Positions 49,101-61,996 of a DNA stretch of 64,000 bases are shown here, one piece after another. The notes below the pieces were generated by a model. That model made no database searches, was not told the DNA's origin, and worked only from the letters and a program-made list of their open reading frames with translations. A program made the translations under genes and the position numbers. The stretch lies in the NCBI RefSeq assembly GCF_037975245.1, contig NC_092581.1:11931303-11995302 (forward strand), written 5' to 3'. The DNA is from Apostichopus japonicus. Lineage: Eukaryota; Echinodermata; Holothuroidea; Aspidochirotida; Stichopodidae. Within the stretch, counting starts at the first letter, position 1. The number at the start of each line of letters is the position of its first letter.

Positions 49101-52100
49101 TATACCATCACCAGTTCACCACCATCACAGTAGGAATGTGGTAAGGGATGACAGTCTGTCTGATGTGGTAACACAATGGGATAACAAAATCTGTAGAGAG
49201 GGTAACAATGCCTTGTAATGCAATATAGGTCAAAGTTCACCTCATTCCTGTCTGCCATTATGGCTGGATCTTCTCCAATCACAGCATGTGGGGGTCTTTT
49301 GAGACATGGTTCAGTATGTGTCATCATAATAGGGTTGATGGATTTATGTGGCTTTCATGGTTAAACTCTCTGTAACCTGTTATGAGAATTACATATCTGT
49401 TAGCCAAAGACATAAGTGAAGTATGCTTGGGGGTGAACAAGTATGTCAATTTGTCATATATATACTGTACTGTAGGCCTGTAAGATTGCATAATTAACCA
49501 GGGAACTGCTTATAAGCAACAGATCAACATAATTTTCCTATTTGAAAATTGAAGTGACAAAGTCTAGGTTTTATAATGGCTTGTGTATGTAGGCACATGT
49601 GTTTGTACAGTACTGTGGCCTCAATTGTAGGATACACAATAGCATGCAGTGACCACATGTACACCAGACCTGACATGTGGACACCTCACGTACAACGATT
49701 TCAGAGTAGTATTCATCAATATATTTCTGTACTTGGATGAAATAAACCATATAGGTTATAGAACATGTGTCTCGTCAGACAATAGCATGTAGTGATAATT
49801 AATTTGGGGGTAAAGTCATATACTGTATGTGATGGGAATGATGAACAGAAGAAAGATGCAGTCCCAACTCGGCCCCTTCCCCTTCCCCGTTCCCCCTCCC
49901 TTCTCCACTAACGTACAAGGCTGTAAACACACCTTGTAATGAGTTACACCACTGAAACAGTTTTCTCCATCAGTAAATATGCCGCATTGATAAAAGGATA
50001 TATGAGCAATTATTAACCTGGACATATATTTTCTTTGTAGGTTTGCAGGGTTGTTTGGGATTTCTGTATCAAATATTGTTGACATTTTATATATATTTAT
50101 CTCTTCCAACAGGAAATTTCTCCGTGTGTTGTTGGGCGGACAGCTTGTCTCACTGTTGATATGTGGCACGGCTGTAACCAGTCAGCTTCTCAACGACCAG
50201 CACGGCATCGCAGCTCCCACCACCCAGAGTTTTGCCAACTACCTTCTACTGACTATCGTCTACTGCGGCATACTCTGTTTCAGGAAAGACAGGGATAACT
50301 TTTATCACATCCTCATGACGAGAGGCTGGAAGTATCTAATCGTCGCTCTCATCGATGTAGAGGCCAACTACCTGGTAGTGAAAGCTTACCAGTATACGAC
50401 ACTAACGAGCATACAGGTAAATGCAACAACTCCCATGGTCTCCAAGCTTTAAGCTGTGGATGGCTAGAATTTTCATCAAATGTTAAAAGAAGATTTTTGC
50501 AGGTCATCTTTTTGAGTGCACTTCTCTCTAAATATCTCTTACTTGCACTTTCGTATCCACCTGCAGGTAGCCTACAAATTTGAAGAATGAAAACTGAAGC
50601 ACCATGATCCCCTGCCCCCTCCCCCTTCCCCCCAAATTGACTGATTTTGTTGCCAATGGCCAATTTTCCTTTCCAGCATACCATTTCAAAAGTGATAAAG
50701 ATATGTGTGTGTGTGTCAGCCATATTAAATTCTTTTTGTGGTCATTTTGCTAAATTTGAACCTCTCTCCTTGCCCTCCTTGCAGATGTTAGATTGTATCA
50801 CCATTCCGGTGGTTCTGTTTCTCTCCATCTGCATTCTCAATGTCAGATACCGATGGACTCACATCACAGGCGTCGTGATCTGCATGGTCGGACTGGGAGG
50901 CCTTATATTAGTGGATGCGTTGACCGGCAGATCTGATCACGGAGGTATTGTATTGATTTTATTTGGTTCTTGTTTGTTTTAATTGTTTATCATTGCCTAA
51001 GAAGATCCTGTGAAAGTAGTTATTGGATGTTTTTTAGTTTTTCATCGTCGACCACCTTTAAGCACTACCGGTGGAGATGACGTAGACCAAGAAAGCATCG
51101 ATTACCCGCATGTCTAACAGGTTAGAAGGGAATGTGTTGAGGGCGGTACACGGATGATTCGATTACCCGCATGTCTGTACGTGAAACAAAAGCTACAAAC
51201 TTACAGGGTTTTAAAGCAGCCGGGCCATAATTTCAGCATCTTTTTTCATTCCCCACAAGAAAAATACTTCTTATGATCAAACACTTTACAGTTTTCAGTG
51301 TTTTAGTTCCCTGCTTTCATGTCACTACAGTTCTTTTCTCTTGCTTAAGGTTTGAAAGCATTTATTTAGCCGAGGCCTCCTTTTTGCATGTAAGCTTCAC
51401 AACTGAACTTGAAATCGTTGAACATGAACTGTTGTGATTTAATCAATATCAGATAGATGCTCATGTCATTTGAAACTGGTAATGTAGTTCAGCAAAGAAT
51501 GCTGCACTCTAACGGGTTGAAAAGGGAATATGTTGAGTGCGGTACACGGATGACTTGTAGTTGAGGGCGGTACACGGATGACTTAGTGAGTCCATAGACG
51601 TGCAATTCCTGGCATAGTTGTCTGCTCTTGTGTTCCTTGTCATGGATTTTCATTTACACTCGGCAGCATTTTGGAAGTCTGGGATTTAAATACCTGGTCA
51701 AGATTTTAAGATTATTTACTCATAGCATTGGAAATTCTACTGACCAGTACTCTTGCCGACATTGTACCCATACTGCAAGTAGTCTGCGACATGATGGGAT
51801 ATTAAATGCAACCAGGGGATGTGAAGACTATACATGTGTAGTCTCTGTCTTGTTGCTTTAATAACTGGAAGGTCGGTTCCTCTCCTCAGATCCTCCTAAG
51901 AAGCTTCTGGGTGATATGCTGTGTCTTCTCGGGGCCAGTCTCTACGGTTTCTCCAACGTGGCCGAAGAGTATGCCGTACGCTTCTACACAAGAGTCGAGT
52001 TCCTTGGCATGGTCGGCTTGTTTGCCACATTCATCTCTGGCACCCAGTTGTAAGTGCTCGGGGTTTTCTATCCTCTCTCTTGTCTCAGTGAATTTTGCAA

Positions 52101-55100
52101 AGTATGGATCTAGGGTCTGGTTCTTACGATGACAGAGAGGAGGAGGGTACAGTAGGGGTAGGGGTGTGCATGGGGTGCGGATATTGGTGGGGTGTGTGTA
52201 GGGGTAGGGAGATAAGATGGATTAGGTCTGAACCAAAGTTCAAGGTAGATTTGTACATCCTCACTTTAGTCACATAGGTCCAGGGAGAGGATGGACAGTG
52301 AATGTGTTTGAATGTTTCAATTTGTCAGAGTCAGCTTTAATGTATTTATTGACATCACCAATATGACCATGCTACTTAATACTTGATGAATGTCAGGTTA
52401 CACTTATATCGAATTTAATATCTCTCTTGGCTGGAAGTGTACACGTTCCCCCTTGACGTTGGTGACCCTTGTCCTTGCAGTCCTCCAGGCACTTGACCAT
52501 ATATATCAATTAGATAATCGTGAACTGCATTATGTTGGTGTTACATGATGACAACTGCCGCCAGAAATTGAGAAATGTGAAGATTTGCGAATAGATTAAG
52601 ATTGTATACAATAGATTGCTGTGTTCGTATGGAAAAAAATCACACGTTAGAATTGTACATTGCAGTACCATGCAGAAAAAAGAAAGTGAGAAGTTCTCCA
52701 AATAATAAAGCAAGACTGCCATCAAAATTGCCTTCTCTGGACTTGTGATTCAGTTTTAGAAGAAATAATAAAATTGTCAATTTCTTCATTTTTGCTTCTT
52801 TTCCAGGCTCATCTTGGAACGAGATGAACTGACTACATTTAGCTGGAACGTGGAAGCCGTCTTCTTGCTGATAGGGTTCGCCGTCTTCATGTTTAGCTTG
52901 TATTCTCTGTTTCCGTTGGTCATCAAATGGAGCTCCGCCGCAGTGGTCAACCTCTCCATTCTGACCGCAGACATGTACAGTCTTCTGATTGGGCTCTTCC
53001 TATTCAAGTTTAAGGTAAGATTCGGTTACATTGACAATCAGTCGGTTTTGCAGAAACGGATTACGAGCTTGAATGTTTTTAGTTCAGTTCTTTGAACTAA
53101 CTGTCTGTGCCTGTCTGTGCCTGTCCTTTTTCCACCATACATAAGCTCGAACAGTAAATTACATTGTCGCATCTTATGTCGGAACCGCCACTCGAAAGGA
53201 AGCCTCAGGTGCAGATTTCCCGTTCCTATGGCATGCCATTTGAATTATCGGGGCTTTAATTAATAATCGGAGGCTTGACCGTCTCCGAGCCAGTGAAAGA
53301 ATAAATGTGACAGGTGCGTGTGTTTGAATCATGTAAGATCCAACCCAGAACTGGGAGTTGACAGTCATAAAATGGCCTATTTGCATGTTAACTCATTTAG
53401 TACTTAAATCTTAGTCTTAAATCTTAGTACTTAAAAGTTGACGAGTACAACAAGCATAACGAGACCATCTTGCAGATGAGATAAAAGGTTTTAGTTGATG
53501 CCGTTGTAATTCTTATCTCAGTGATGGTATAAACCGTTACGATAGACCCTCTGTTGGTACCTTTGAAGTCCTAGCGATGATCAGATAAGGCATCCCTTAT
53601 TTATGGTGGTGGCAGTCATCCTCTATAGTGCTGATTCTTTGATCTATTGGCATCTTGTTTGTTAACTGCAAACAAACAAGATTTCCAATCTTGAATTGCT
53701 TTATCAGTGACCTCCTTTAACCGTGGTTCGTCAGGATGGTAAATTACCTCTTCAAGAGTTTGAACAAGATTCGTAGACTGGATTACTTGGCAAACATCGT
53801 TTTGAATTGTTCTCTCTTTATGAACTATTCATAAAATGAAATAAACACAATGCTGTGTGTTGTTGTTGGTTACCTCCCAAGAGAATGATAAAGTATCAAA
53901 GATCTTAACCTTTCAACCAGAAAAGAGGTTTAACAATGTAAGGAAGACCAGCTAAAGCTTCTTCTTGGGCTAGCTATAATAATGGAGGATATCAAAATGA
54001 CACTTTAAAATGTTAAGGTCTTATAATGGTAGCCTACAACCGTGAGAAATATCTATTATTACCTATAACCTGCCATTCCATCATTCCGTAGAAAGAAAGA
54101 CAAAAAGTAAGAAGTAGGGTAATGTCACATTCCAATGACTGGTGATTGCTTGTCAGACTATTTCAATGACTCTGTTTCAGAGTAACAGACAATTGGTTGA
54201 TATCACAGATATCTGATGACTAGAGCAGCCTTTCACTCCTCTGACTGGTGATTGCTTATCAGACTATTTCAATGACTCTGTTTCAGAGTAACAGACAATT
54301 GGTTGGAAAGATATCACAGACATCTGATGACTAGAGCAGCCTTTAAACGGTTCATGTCAGAAATCACAGATATCTGATGACTAGAGCAGCCTTTCACTCC
54401 TGTGACTGGTGATTGCTTATCAGACTATTTCAATGACTCTGTTTCAGAGTAACAGACAATTGGTTGGAAAGATATCACAGACATCTGATGACTAGAGCAG
54501 CCTTTAAACGGTTCATGTCAGAAATCACAGATATCTGATGACTAGAGCAGCCTTTCACTCCTCTGACTGGTGATTGCTTATCAGACTATTTCAATGACTC
54601 TGTTTCAGAGTAACAGACAATTGGTTGGAAAGATATCACAGATATCTGATGACTAGAGCAGCCTATTGAACCGTTCATGTCAGAAATCCCAACTCTTGTT
54701 CTCTTAGACAAGAGAGCACAGAGCTGTTAATATTCTGAGCTCATCGGTGCAATTCTCCTTTTAAGCAAAGTTTTCTTTGCCCTCATGTATATTTGTTAGT
54801 ATTCAGTTTGATCTTCCCCTTATATTTTTGTTTGCCATTTGTATAACTTTCACATGTCTTCTTGGTTTTACAGTTTTCTTGGGTATACATCTTAGCCTAC
54901 GCAATCATCATGTTGGGTATCTTGGTGTACGGGCTACGACCCACGTATCAATCGCTCACAGGTGGCCGCTACAAGTTCTTCAGAAACAGCGAGCAGACGG
55001 AAGAAGTCCCCCCACAGGAGGATAAAGATCGAATCATCGGAGACCCAGAGGAGGGGCAGGTCGAGGACCTCCACGCCGACGCGAGGCAGACGTTGAACAA

Positions 55101-55110
55101 TCACGACTGA
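46122..55110 (+). CDS. SLC35F2: Solute carrier family 35 member F1/F2-like transporter
   Basis: Six exons: 46122-46216, 50113-50416, 50785-50944, 51890-52049, 52807-53014, 54874-55110; phases agree and give 387 aa (human F1 408, F2 374). SLC35F proteins are multi-pass membrane transporters of the drug/metabolite superfamily with about ten helices; human SLC35F2 imports queuosine and some nucleoside-like drugs. Signatures seen: [54 protein letters not shown]-like [11 protein letters not shown], and [30 protein letters not shown] and GMVGLF are F2-like, while [15 protein letters not shown] is F1-like, so the gene probably predates the vertebrate split and the symbol is a convenience. N- and C-termini (acidic tail after RYKFFRN) are hydrophilic. 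The 3.9 kb first intron and the repeats in intron 5 account for its length. Start is the only ATG giving an in-frame exon 1. Confidence 0.88.
51099..51585 (+). repeat. Scattered direct repeats in SLC35F2 intron 3
   Basis: GCGGTACACGGATGA occurs three times (near 51143, 51539 and 51568), twice preceded by GTTGAG, and CGATTACCCGCATGTCT occurs twice (near 51099 and 51159). Spacing is irregular, so this looks like local duplication rather than a regular array. Confidence 0.6.
52137..52212 (+). repeat. G-rich tract with quadruplex potential (SLC35F2 intron 4)
   Basis: At least five short GGGG runs separated by a few bases on the sense strand just after exon 4. Quadruplex formation is inferred from composition only. 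Confidence 0.45.
54136..54690 (+). repeat. 161-bp tandem array in SLC35F2 intron 5
   Basis: The motif TGACTGGTGATTGCTT starts at 54136, 54242, 54403 and 54564, so full units are 161 bases with a shorter first (106) and an incomplete last one. Each unit contains TTCAATGACTCTGTTTCAGA and one or two copies of ATATCTGATGACTAGAGCAG. The internal doubling of the latter shows that the unit itself arose by duplication of a ~60-base piece. Confidence 0.9.
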
Positions 55111-56585
55111 GTTGAAAACCCAGAAGGAAGAGAGGAGGGTCTCGAGTCGTGTCACGATTGATGACCGCGAAGACAAATGAAACAGGCAGTAGTCAACGAA
55201 AAAGTACTTCTTCTGGAAGAATCATTGCTTATCATTTCTTGTCTTAACGACAGATGACTGTGATTTGCTAAGATGTACTCAGCAGCAAGTCATAGGGCAT
55301 AGCAAGATGACATCTTTGCTGGTTTTGAAAGTCTTACAATGGGGTCACTGTCATCTCAATGATGTATTGAGTTAGTCACCTAAAATAGCAGAATAATGAG
55401 AAAATTTTCCTAGATTTGAAAGTGGAGCTAATGTGAAGATAAAACTTGTGATTGCAAAATAAGATTTAGCAAGGTAGAAACATTTTGTCATGAGTTTAAA
55501 AGAAATCCTATGAATTGAACTTTTTTGGAGGAAATAAAAAATGACACCATCAGTGATAGCCATCAGCTAGATGACAATATTCACTGGAATATGTCAAAAT
55601 ATGTCAAAATTCACTGGAATGATGGGCAAGGTTTGCCTGGGGACTTTCCCGTGAAGAGAGCATTTAATAGTTACACATCATTCTTTGCTCCGAAACTCAC
55701 CTTGAGAAAAGCTGGTTATTTTCTTGATTATTTTCCTTAATTACAGGTAACTTCAGTTGGTGTACATTCTTGTAGGAGCATTCATTCTAATAATATATTT
55801 GTTGATAACAAGCAGCAACGAGGGACTTACGTTTGGTACACAAAACCTGCCAATTATTCTGTTTTGACTGACGATTGAAACCCTACGTGTAATGTGTTAA
55901 CATTCTGTATGTCTACTGTGAAGAAAAGTTGCAAGTGCCTTTTTTTTTATCCACTGACAAATGGCGAAATCCACTGGCAGTGAGCCTAAATTTGGTCAGT
56001 GAAATCTTAGTTCATCCACCTCTACCACAATGGATGTGGTTGGAAGAGGTTGATTAGTAATGGTTCATCTTCTGATGAATGGACAATGGTAATATCCTGG
56101 AAGGATCAGTGTCCTCCCTATCGGATGATCTGTTTTGAGTTTTTTCACTCTTAGTAGATGTGACTGTAATCATGAGAGAGATAATTTTAAAATGTTTAAA
56201 GCAGCAAGGGTGTGCAATATTAATAATACTTCAATAAGGGAGGGGTTCAATATGGAGTATTAAACATATGGAGAACGATGTACAAGATATACTATTGTGT
56301 CGTGCTCTAAGATAGGGGTGGGGGGCAGGGAAAGGGAGGGGGGAGTGCAAACATTCTTGAAGTGAGTCCATACTGGTTTCTGTATTGCAGTATGATTGCA
56401 CATGGATCTGCCCTGGTGGATTTGTGTTGGTACTTTTGTCATTTTGAAAATATTGTATATATTGTGCTTATGCAAGATTGATTACTTGTAGTAGACTTGT
56501 TCTGGTACTCATAATATGGTACTCTCTTTGTGAGCCTCCCCTTGCTAGCTTGGGGTGATATGTGAACGTCATAGATCACTATTAT
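55111..56585. other. SLC35F2 3' region
   Basis: Likely 3' UTR and downstream DNA. The first canonical poly(A) hexamer after the stop is AATAAA at 55533-55538, 423 bases downstream. A short duplication (ATATGTCAAAATTCACTGGAAT region) lies near 55580-55620. No further gene seen. Confidence 0.45.
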
Positions 56586-56952
56586 TTAAGGCATTGAAGA
56601 CTCGCCCCAAACAGAGTGCCGCCATCAAAAAAAAAGGTTAACTTTCTGTTGCCCGCAAGTAAAGTTTTTTTCTTGTCGCTACAAAATGCAGACAGTAATG
56701 AAACATGATACCTTCTTATCTTTTATCTAGACCTGGGATGTCCATCGCTGCTATGTACACTGTGTTATGGGTATTGACCGTAGCTGCATGTAGCTACTGT
56801 ACACTAGTGTCTAATTACCGACAGTAGCAAGCTGTGTGTGTATTTTCTGGGATAGATGGTGGTGTCCAACACTTCTGTTACACCTCATTCGAAACTAGGT
56901 CAGATTACCGGCATGAGATGTTTCTTTGTGCGCGAGTCTTCACACCCTTTAA
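56586..56952 (-). mobile_element. TTAA-bounded MITE, copy D (reverse)
   Basis: Inverted copy of the family; TTAA at both edges (56586-56589, 56949-56952). Its plus-strand right end GCGAGTCTTCACACCCTTTAA is the reverse complement of the left end of copies B and C. Carries a short A-run insertion near 56629. Confidence 0.87.
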
Positions 56953-58896
56953 TATCATTATTATCCACTTAAACTTTATTTGTACAAATTTATGGAAAAC
57001 TTAAAATACAGCTGTACCTGTGAATACAGTACTTAGCTCATCTTCAAGTCAAATTTTGTTCTCTAAGTTTTTGGAGGTTTTAAGTTTTGAAAAATTTCAC
57101 AAAAAGGAAAACAAAATTTGGAAGTGTCTTTTTGGTAAGGCAAATGTTAGCAGAAGAAGATCAGTGAACTATTGCAAATTTTGCAAATATACTTGATGAT
57201 TATTTGATTTCAAAAGGCAAAATGGCAGAAAGGTGTAAGTCCTACAAGTATTAAGCTGCACAAGATGATATTCCTGCATAATGGCATAAAGTTGCTTGTA
57301 TCTAAGGGACACAGAGCAATAATGATTTAATAATTCAATAATGATTTAATGTATTTGATAATTTAAGTAGAAATTGGTTCGGTGTAGTTTCAGTCAGCTG
57401 TTGGGAGACTTGTCTTATAGTAGTTACAAAAATGATGGCCACTAAATATTCGTGTGTGTCTTTCTGAAGCAGAATTCTGTATCATTTCTCTCATTGTAGT
57501 TTAACAGCAAGTTTTCATCGAGATTCATAAAATTATCATGGTACATTCTGGCAATTTTATTCAAAGAAACAGTTCTGCTAGTTCATGGGGAAAATTGTGT
57601 TGCCTAAATCAGTCAGTCAATTCTAAAAGTTATTTATTATACAATAATTAATTATCAGCATATATTGTGCCAAATCACTAAGTTTGTTGTGTCATTGAAG
57701 ACAAGTTCTCAAAATCTGATACACCACTTTCAAAATTGGATTTAACTCCCAGACTGATTACAAAATTGTGCACAACTTGTGGAATTTCAGGTGAGGTGGT
57801 CTTCCCCCTTAGAAGCACCCCTGTCCGTTTTTATTGATCCTGTTTGTTGATCAGATTCCAGATGTCTTGGAAGGACATATTCATTAAGCTGTTGCATCAA
57901 TAGACTTTTCTCGACTCTTTTCATCAGTGATATAAAAACTAATCAGTTGTTGCAAATTTATTACTTTTTTTTATAATATTCACATTTGTTAATTTATACT
58001 CGTAAGTCATAGTAGTAAAATGAGTGATGCTTTTCAATATATTGCAAAACATTTCAAAAGATTTTGTGATCTTTCCCTTTTTTTTTATGATGGCAACTCC
58101 TTGTTACATCAATAGAGGGGTGGGGAGGGATGTATTACTCTGACATGAAGACACAAAAGATGAGAACAATTTAGAGAAAAACCCACCAATTAATCCATAT
58201 TATTATTGAATTATAATTTGTAAGCACTACAAAACTACCAACTTTTAAGTTTCCTATGGTGGTCAGGAGTATATACATCTCTCTTGAATAGTTATTAATT
58301 GAACTGGATACTTTAGTTCTTCCCTTAATTATTATCATACAAAACTCAAACGCCTCCACCAACTGGAAATGGGTCAAAATTAACAGACAGAAAAAAAATG
58401 ATATCCACTTCTCACAAAAAAAATGCCAATCTAGCAAAAAACATGTTTTCTTGTAACCTTATCTAAGTCAGTTTACACAAAGAAGAGCGCTGCAATGGAC
58501 ACATATCAACATTGGAAAAATACTTTCTCTTAATAATGCATAACGGTACATAAGGACACACTGCGATGTAATTTCTTTTGGTAAAGGATGCAAGACACCA
58601 TCTGAAAATACAAGCTGCTGGTTTAAAGGTCCGTCTGTGAGGTTATAGGTCTGGACAATTTCACTATGAAAAGTGTGTTGTACCATTTAGCGCCAAGTTC
58701 TGGAATTTCTTCTCGAAAAGAAGACCATTAACCAACCCATCAGCTATGACCCAGAATGTTGATCTGCAGTTTAGGGATATTATCAAGATGAAATGCAATT
58801 GGAATGTTGCATTATTCTGAAATTTCATAGTTCTCATAAATTTGTGACTGGTTTGTGTTCCATCACTAAACATCTTGCTACATAATCTTTTTGAAA

Positions 58897-59090
58897 TATA
58901 TCCATTCTACGATACCACATGATGACCTTCTGATAAATATATTGTACCCACATCACATGATGACCTGATACAGTCATTCTATGAGACCACATGATGACCT
59001 TCTGATGTATCCATTTTACTACACCTGTAAGACAACCTAATGATATATCCATTGTTCTACACTGTATGACAACCCTTCTAACAGTTGATA
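58897..59090. repeat. Diverged minisatellite, ~37-bp unit, about 5 copies
   Basis: Successive segments share a TATCCATTCTAC-like start and a CACATGATGACCTTCTGAT-like end, at roughly 37-base spacing. Copies are strongly diverged toward the right. The repeat explains the recurring QKVIMW in the minus ORF here. Confidence 0.65.
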
Positions 59091-60439
59091 CATTGATTTC
59101 TGGTCTCTATAGATAACATCTGCAAAATGGCTATGATGAGCAAACTGATTGGGTATTTCTGATTGGGGGTGGGGGGGGGGGGGACATTTATTAATGGTTA
59201 CAGTATTGTCAAATATCTGTTTCTCTCCTAGCAATTTGAGAGTGAGGAATTACTCTGATATTTAGCAAATTATCAGAGGGGGTTGGGGGGGGGTGGATGG
59301 GGGTAAATAATCTCTTTACCACACAGCTACCATGCCCCTAAATCTATTTTTAGCAGACAGCTCCTAAGCCCCGGAATTTGACAGCGATTCCTTTAACATT
59401 CAGCTCCTATGCCCCAAAAGTTAACAGCAATTTTTGTATTAGAATTCTGATTTTCTGGGACCTGCAAAAGATTTTTTTAATGCCAGTTATTGTAAAATTA
59501 TAATCTTTGTGACAAAATATTATACTGAAATGTACAGTAACCTAACATCTTCTAACATTATTACCAAACCTGTGAACCAAACACTGAATGTACTAAGACA
59601 AACTGCATAGAATTATTAAAAAATTGTAAAGCATAAATTAATGTATTCTGTAAATACACAATAGAAAATAACTTGCTAATGCTGATTCTTTCCAAGTTTC
59701 CTTAAAACGAGACAAACTTCCTCGGTCTCCAAGGATGTCCTTGTCATATAAATGAAACTTCTAGCTTGGTATAAAGACTGAGGCTCACTAATAATAATGT
59801 GATATATGTGAGCAATTTTCATTATATGTTAATAACAAGAACAAAAATCATAATAAAAAGGAAAAAAGACTCTTCCAGCTGCATGTTGAGTTGGAAATAA
59901 ATTGAAAAAAGGAAACTGAAAAAGGAGGAGAATATGAAAAAAGCAAATGTCTGCCATTGAGGTATCAATCAATCTGGACGATAGTTCATATTCCACATTC
60001 TTAATCATCCAAATTATGCAAAGCTCACATCTGACTGCTGGAAGGACCATCTTTAAGTACAGTAACATCACAGATCTTCACAAAAGTTCATTTGAAGAAT
60101 TTACAACAAGGAACCTGATACTGAGTTTTTTCAAGTTCTAAGTCTTTACAGTTTAAGTTGTTATTTTAAGGCTGTTATCTTGCAATTTTCATTTATCATA
60201 AATCTGGTGACGAACATATTAAACTTTAAAAGGTCAAACAAATGTCGTCCCCAAGTATGCTAGATGAGTCAAATAACGGTCACTCCTGCTCTAAATTTAT
60301 CACTCCTCAATTTCAATATCCAAAACCACCAAGAAATGACTTTTCAAAACTCTTTTGAGTAAGTTTTTTTTGGGGGCTTGGTAAAAATTGAAGGCTGGGA
60401 CTTTAACCTTGAAAGTTTAAAGGAAGGATGAGGTACCTG

Positions 60440-60740
60440 GAAACATAACCCGGATATGTCCACATTCGAGAACACCGGGGGGTGGATCAACGTCCAATGA
60501 AAGCCTGCCTTTTCGTGACCGCAAAAGGTCTCGAAGATTGTCTACCCATCAATTAGCTCGTTAGTTATAGTACTACAGTGTCCCCGTCTATACGACTATG
60601 GCTGGTCTGTGCTTACGCAGAAGCGACAATGGCAAAGTACGACCGCATATCTCCGGTCACGTGATCTACCGTGTGTTCACACTACGAAGTTCACCTCCCT
60701 CGCTATATCAGAAACCCCATTCTCAACATGTGAACAGGGC
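60440..60740. promoter_or_regulatory. CpG-dense island with an E-box
   Basis: Close to twenty CpG dinucleotides fall in about 300 bases, whereas the flanking kilobases are AT-rich and CpG-poor. A palindromic E-box, TCACGTGA (60658-60665), sits in the middle; GTCACGTGAT resembles sites bound by the USF/TFEB class. This could be a promoter or first exon of an unrecognised transcript, or a CpG-rich repeat; a 68-codon plus ORF at 60598-60804 resembles nothing I know. Confidence 0.3.
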
Positions 60741-61828
60741 TATGGTTTACCTTAGTCCATTACACTATCACATCTGGACAGTCACAAGGCAGCCAAAAGA
60801 TTGATCCTTGACTCCCAAAATATTAAGATCTGTATTATAGTTTAATTGAGAGGGGTGGGTAACTGATTAGATGTTAAAAAAACTAATAACACAAGGCTTT
60901 GTAAAGAATTATGCAAGCTTTACAACGCAAAAGAAAAAAGTATATATTTGATCAATTTGATAGCTAGGATACTGATATATCCCTCCACTGACCTTATTTA
61001 CTAAACAATTACAAAATCGCTCAAAGAATTTTCCTATTCAAATTAAAAAAAGAGAGACAAAAAAAATCTCTAAAAGGCTTCGACACAAAAGTAATCAGAA
61101 AAAAAACTGCCTCCATTGAATAATTAGGTAATTGTGTAAAGTACAAATATTTTCCAGGCTGAAAAATAGCAGCCTTGTATGGTAAAAGGTACAGAGGAAA
61201 GAATATTGAAAAGTATATATATAATTAATTGGATTAACATGTAGGTAGATAATTTGCTATGATTTTGGAGAAGTAAATATACATTCATGACATACAAAGA
61301 AAGAATATTTGGAATAAGTTTTCTAATTTCCTCCTTTTAACTTATGCTTGGAATGGGATGGTTATACAAATAATTAATTTTTTTTTTTGCATACTATAAA
61401 GCCCAAAAAATAAAGAAGAAAATAAACTGTCCCCTTGACAATTGAAACTGAAAACTTTGTTCCAAAAATATTAATGAATTTCCATCACCATCCATCCCTT
61501 CAGTTGCCATAAGAAAAAAGAAGAGACCACAGATATTACAAAAAGTGATGTTTGATTTACTTGGACAAAACTTAAAATGAAATGATGAGAACTTTCTGAA
61601 TCAAGATTAAAATGGAGAGTGAATAGAGAAGAGGGGGAAGTGAAGGGGTGGGGGGGGGGAGAAGTAGAGGTGCAGAAGACCTATCTTTTTTAAAATTGAG
61701 GTTGTAATCTGAATGTCAAATTGGAGATACTTATGAAAAAGAAGTTGGTAAAAATCAAACAACAGTCAGGTCACTCAGCCAGCACACATCTTTGTAAGTG
61801 GCAATTGTAACTAGTTTAGCACTTTCTT

Positions 61829-61996
61829 TTAGCTCGGCGACATTACATCGAAGGCATCCTTGTTGTCATTGGACCGATTTTGAACGGCTGTACCACAGTT
61901 AGCTTTTGTCTGATTTAGAGCCGGGAAGGGAATGACATCATGGTTCAAGTTTACCACCAGGGAGGAGAGGAGAATTTGTTTCAAGCTAGAAGTTTC
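61829..61996 (-). other. Candidate terminal exon of an unknown minus-strand gene
   Basis: On the minus strand an acceptor-like TTGCTATCATCAG ends at 61997, followed in phase 0 by a 55-codon open frame to a TAA (61829-61831). The translation starts ETSSLKQILLSSLVV, contains NHDVIPFPALNQ and ends AFDVMSPS; composition is protein-like and the DNA has more CpG than its surroundings. I recognise no family and no upstream exon within the window, so the gene would start to the right of 64000. A frame of this length can occur by chance. Confidence 0.3.
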
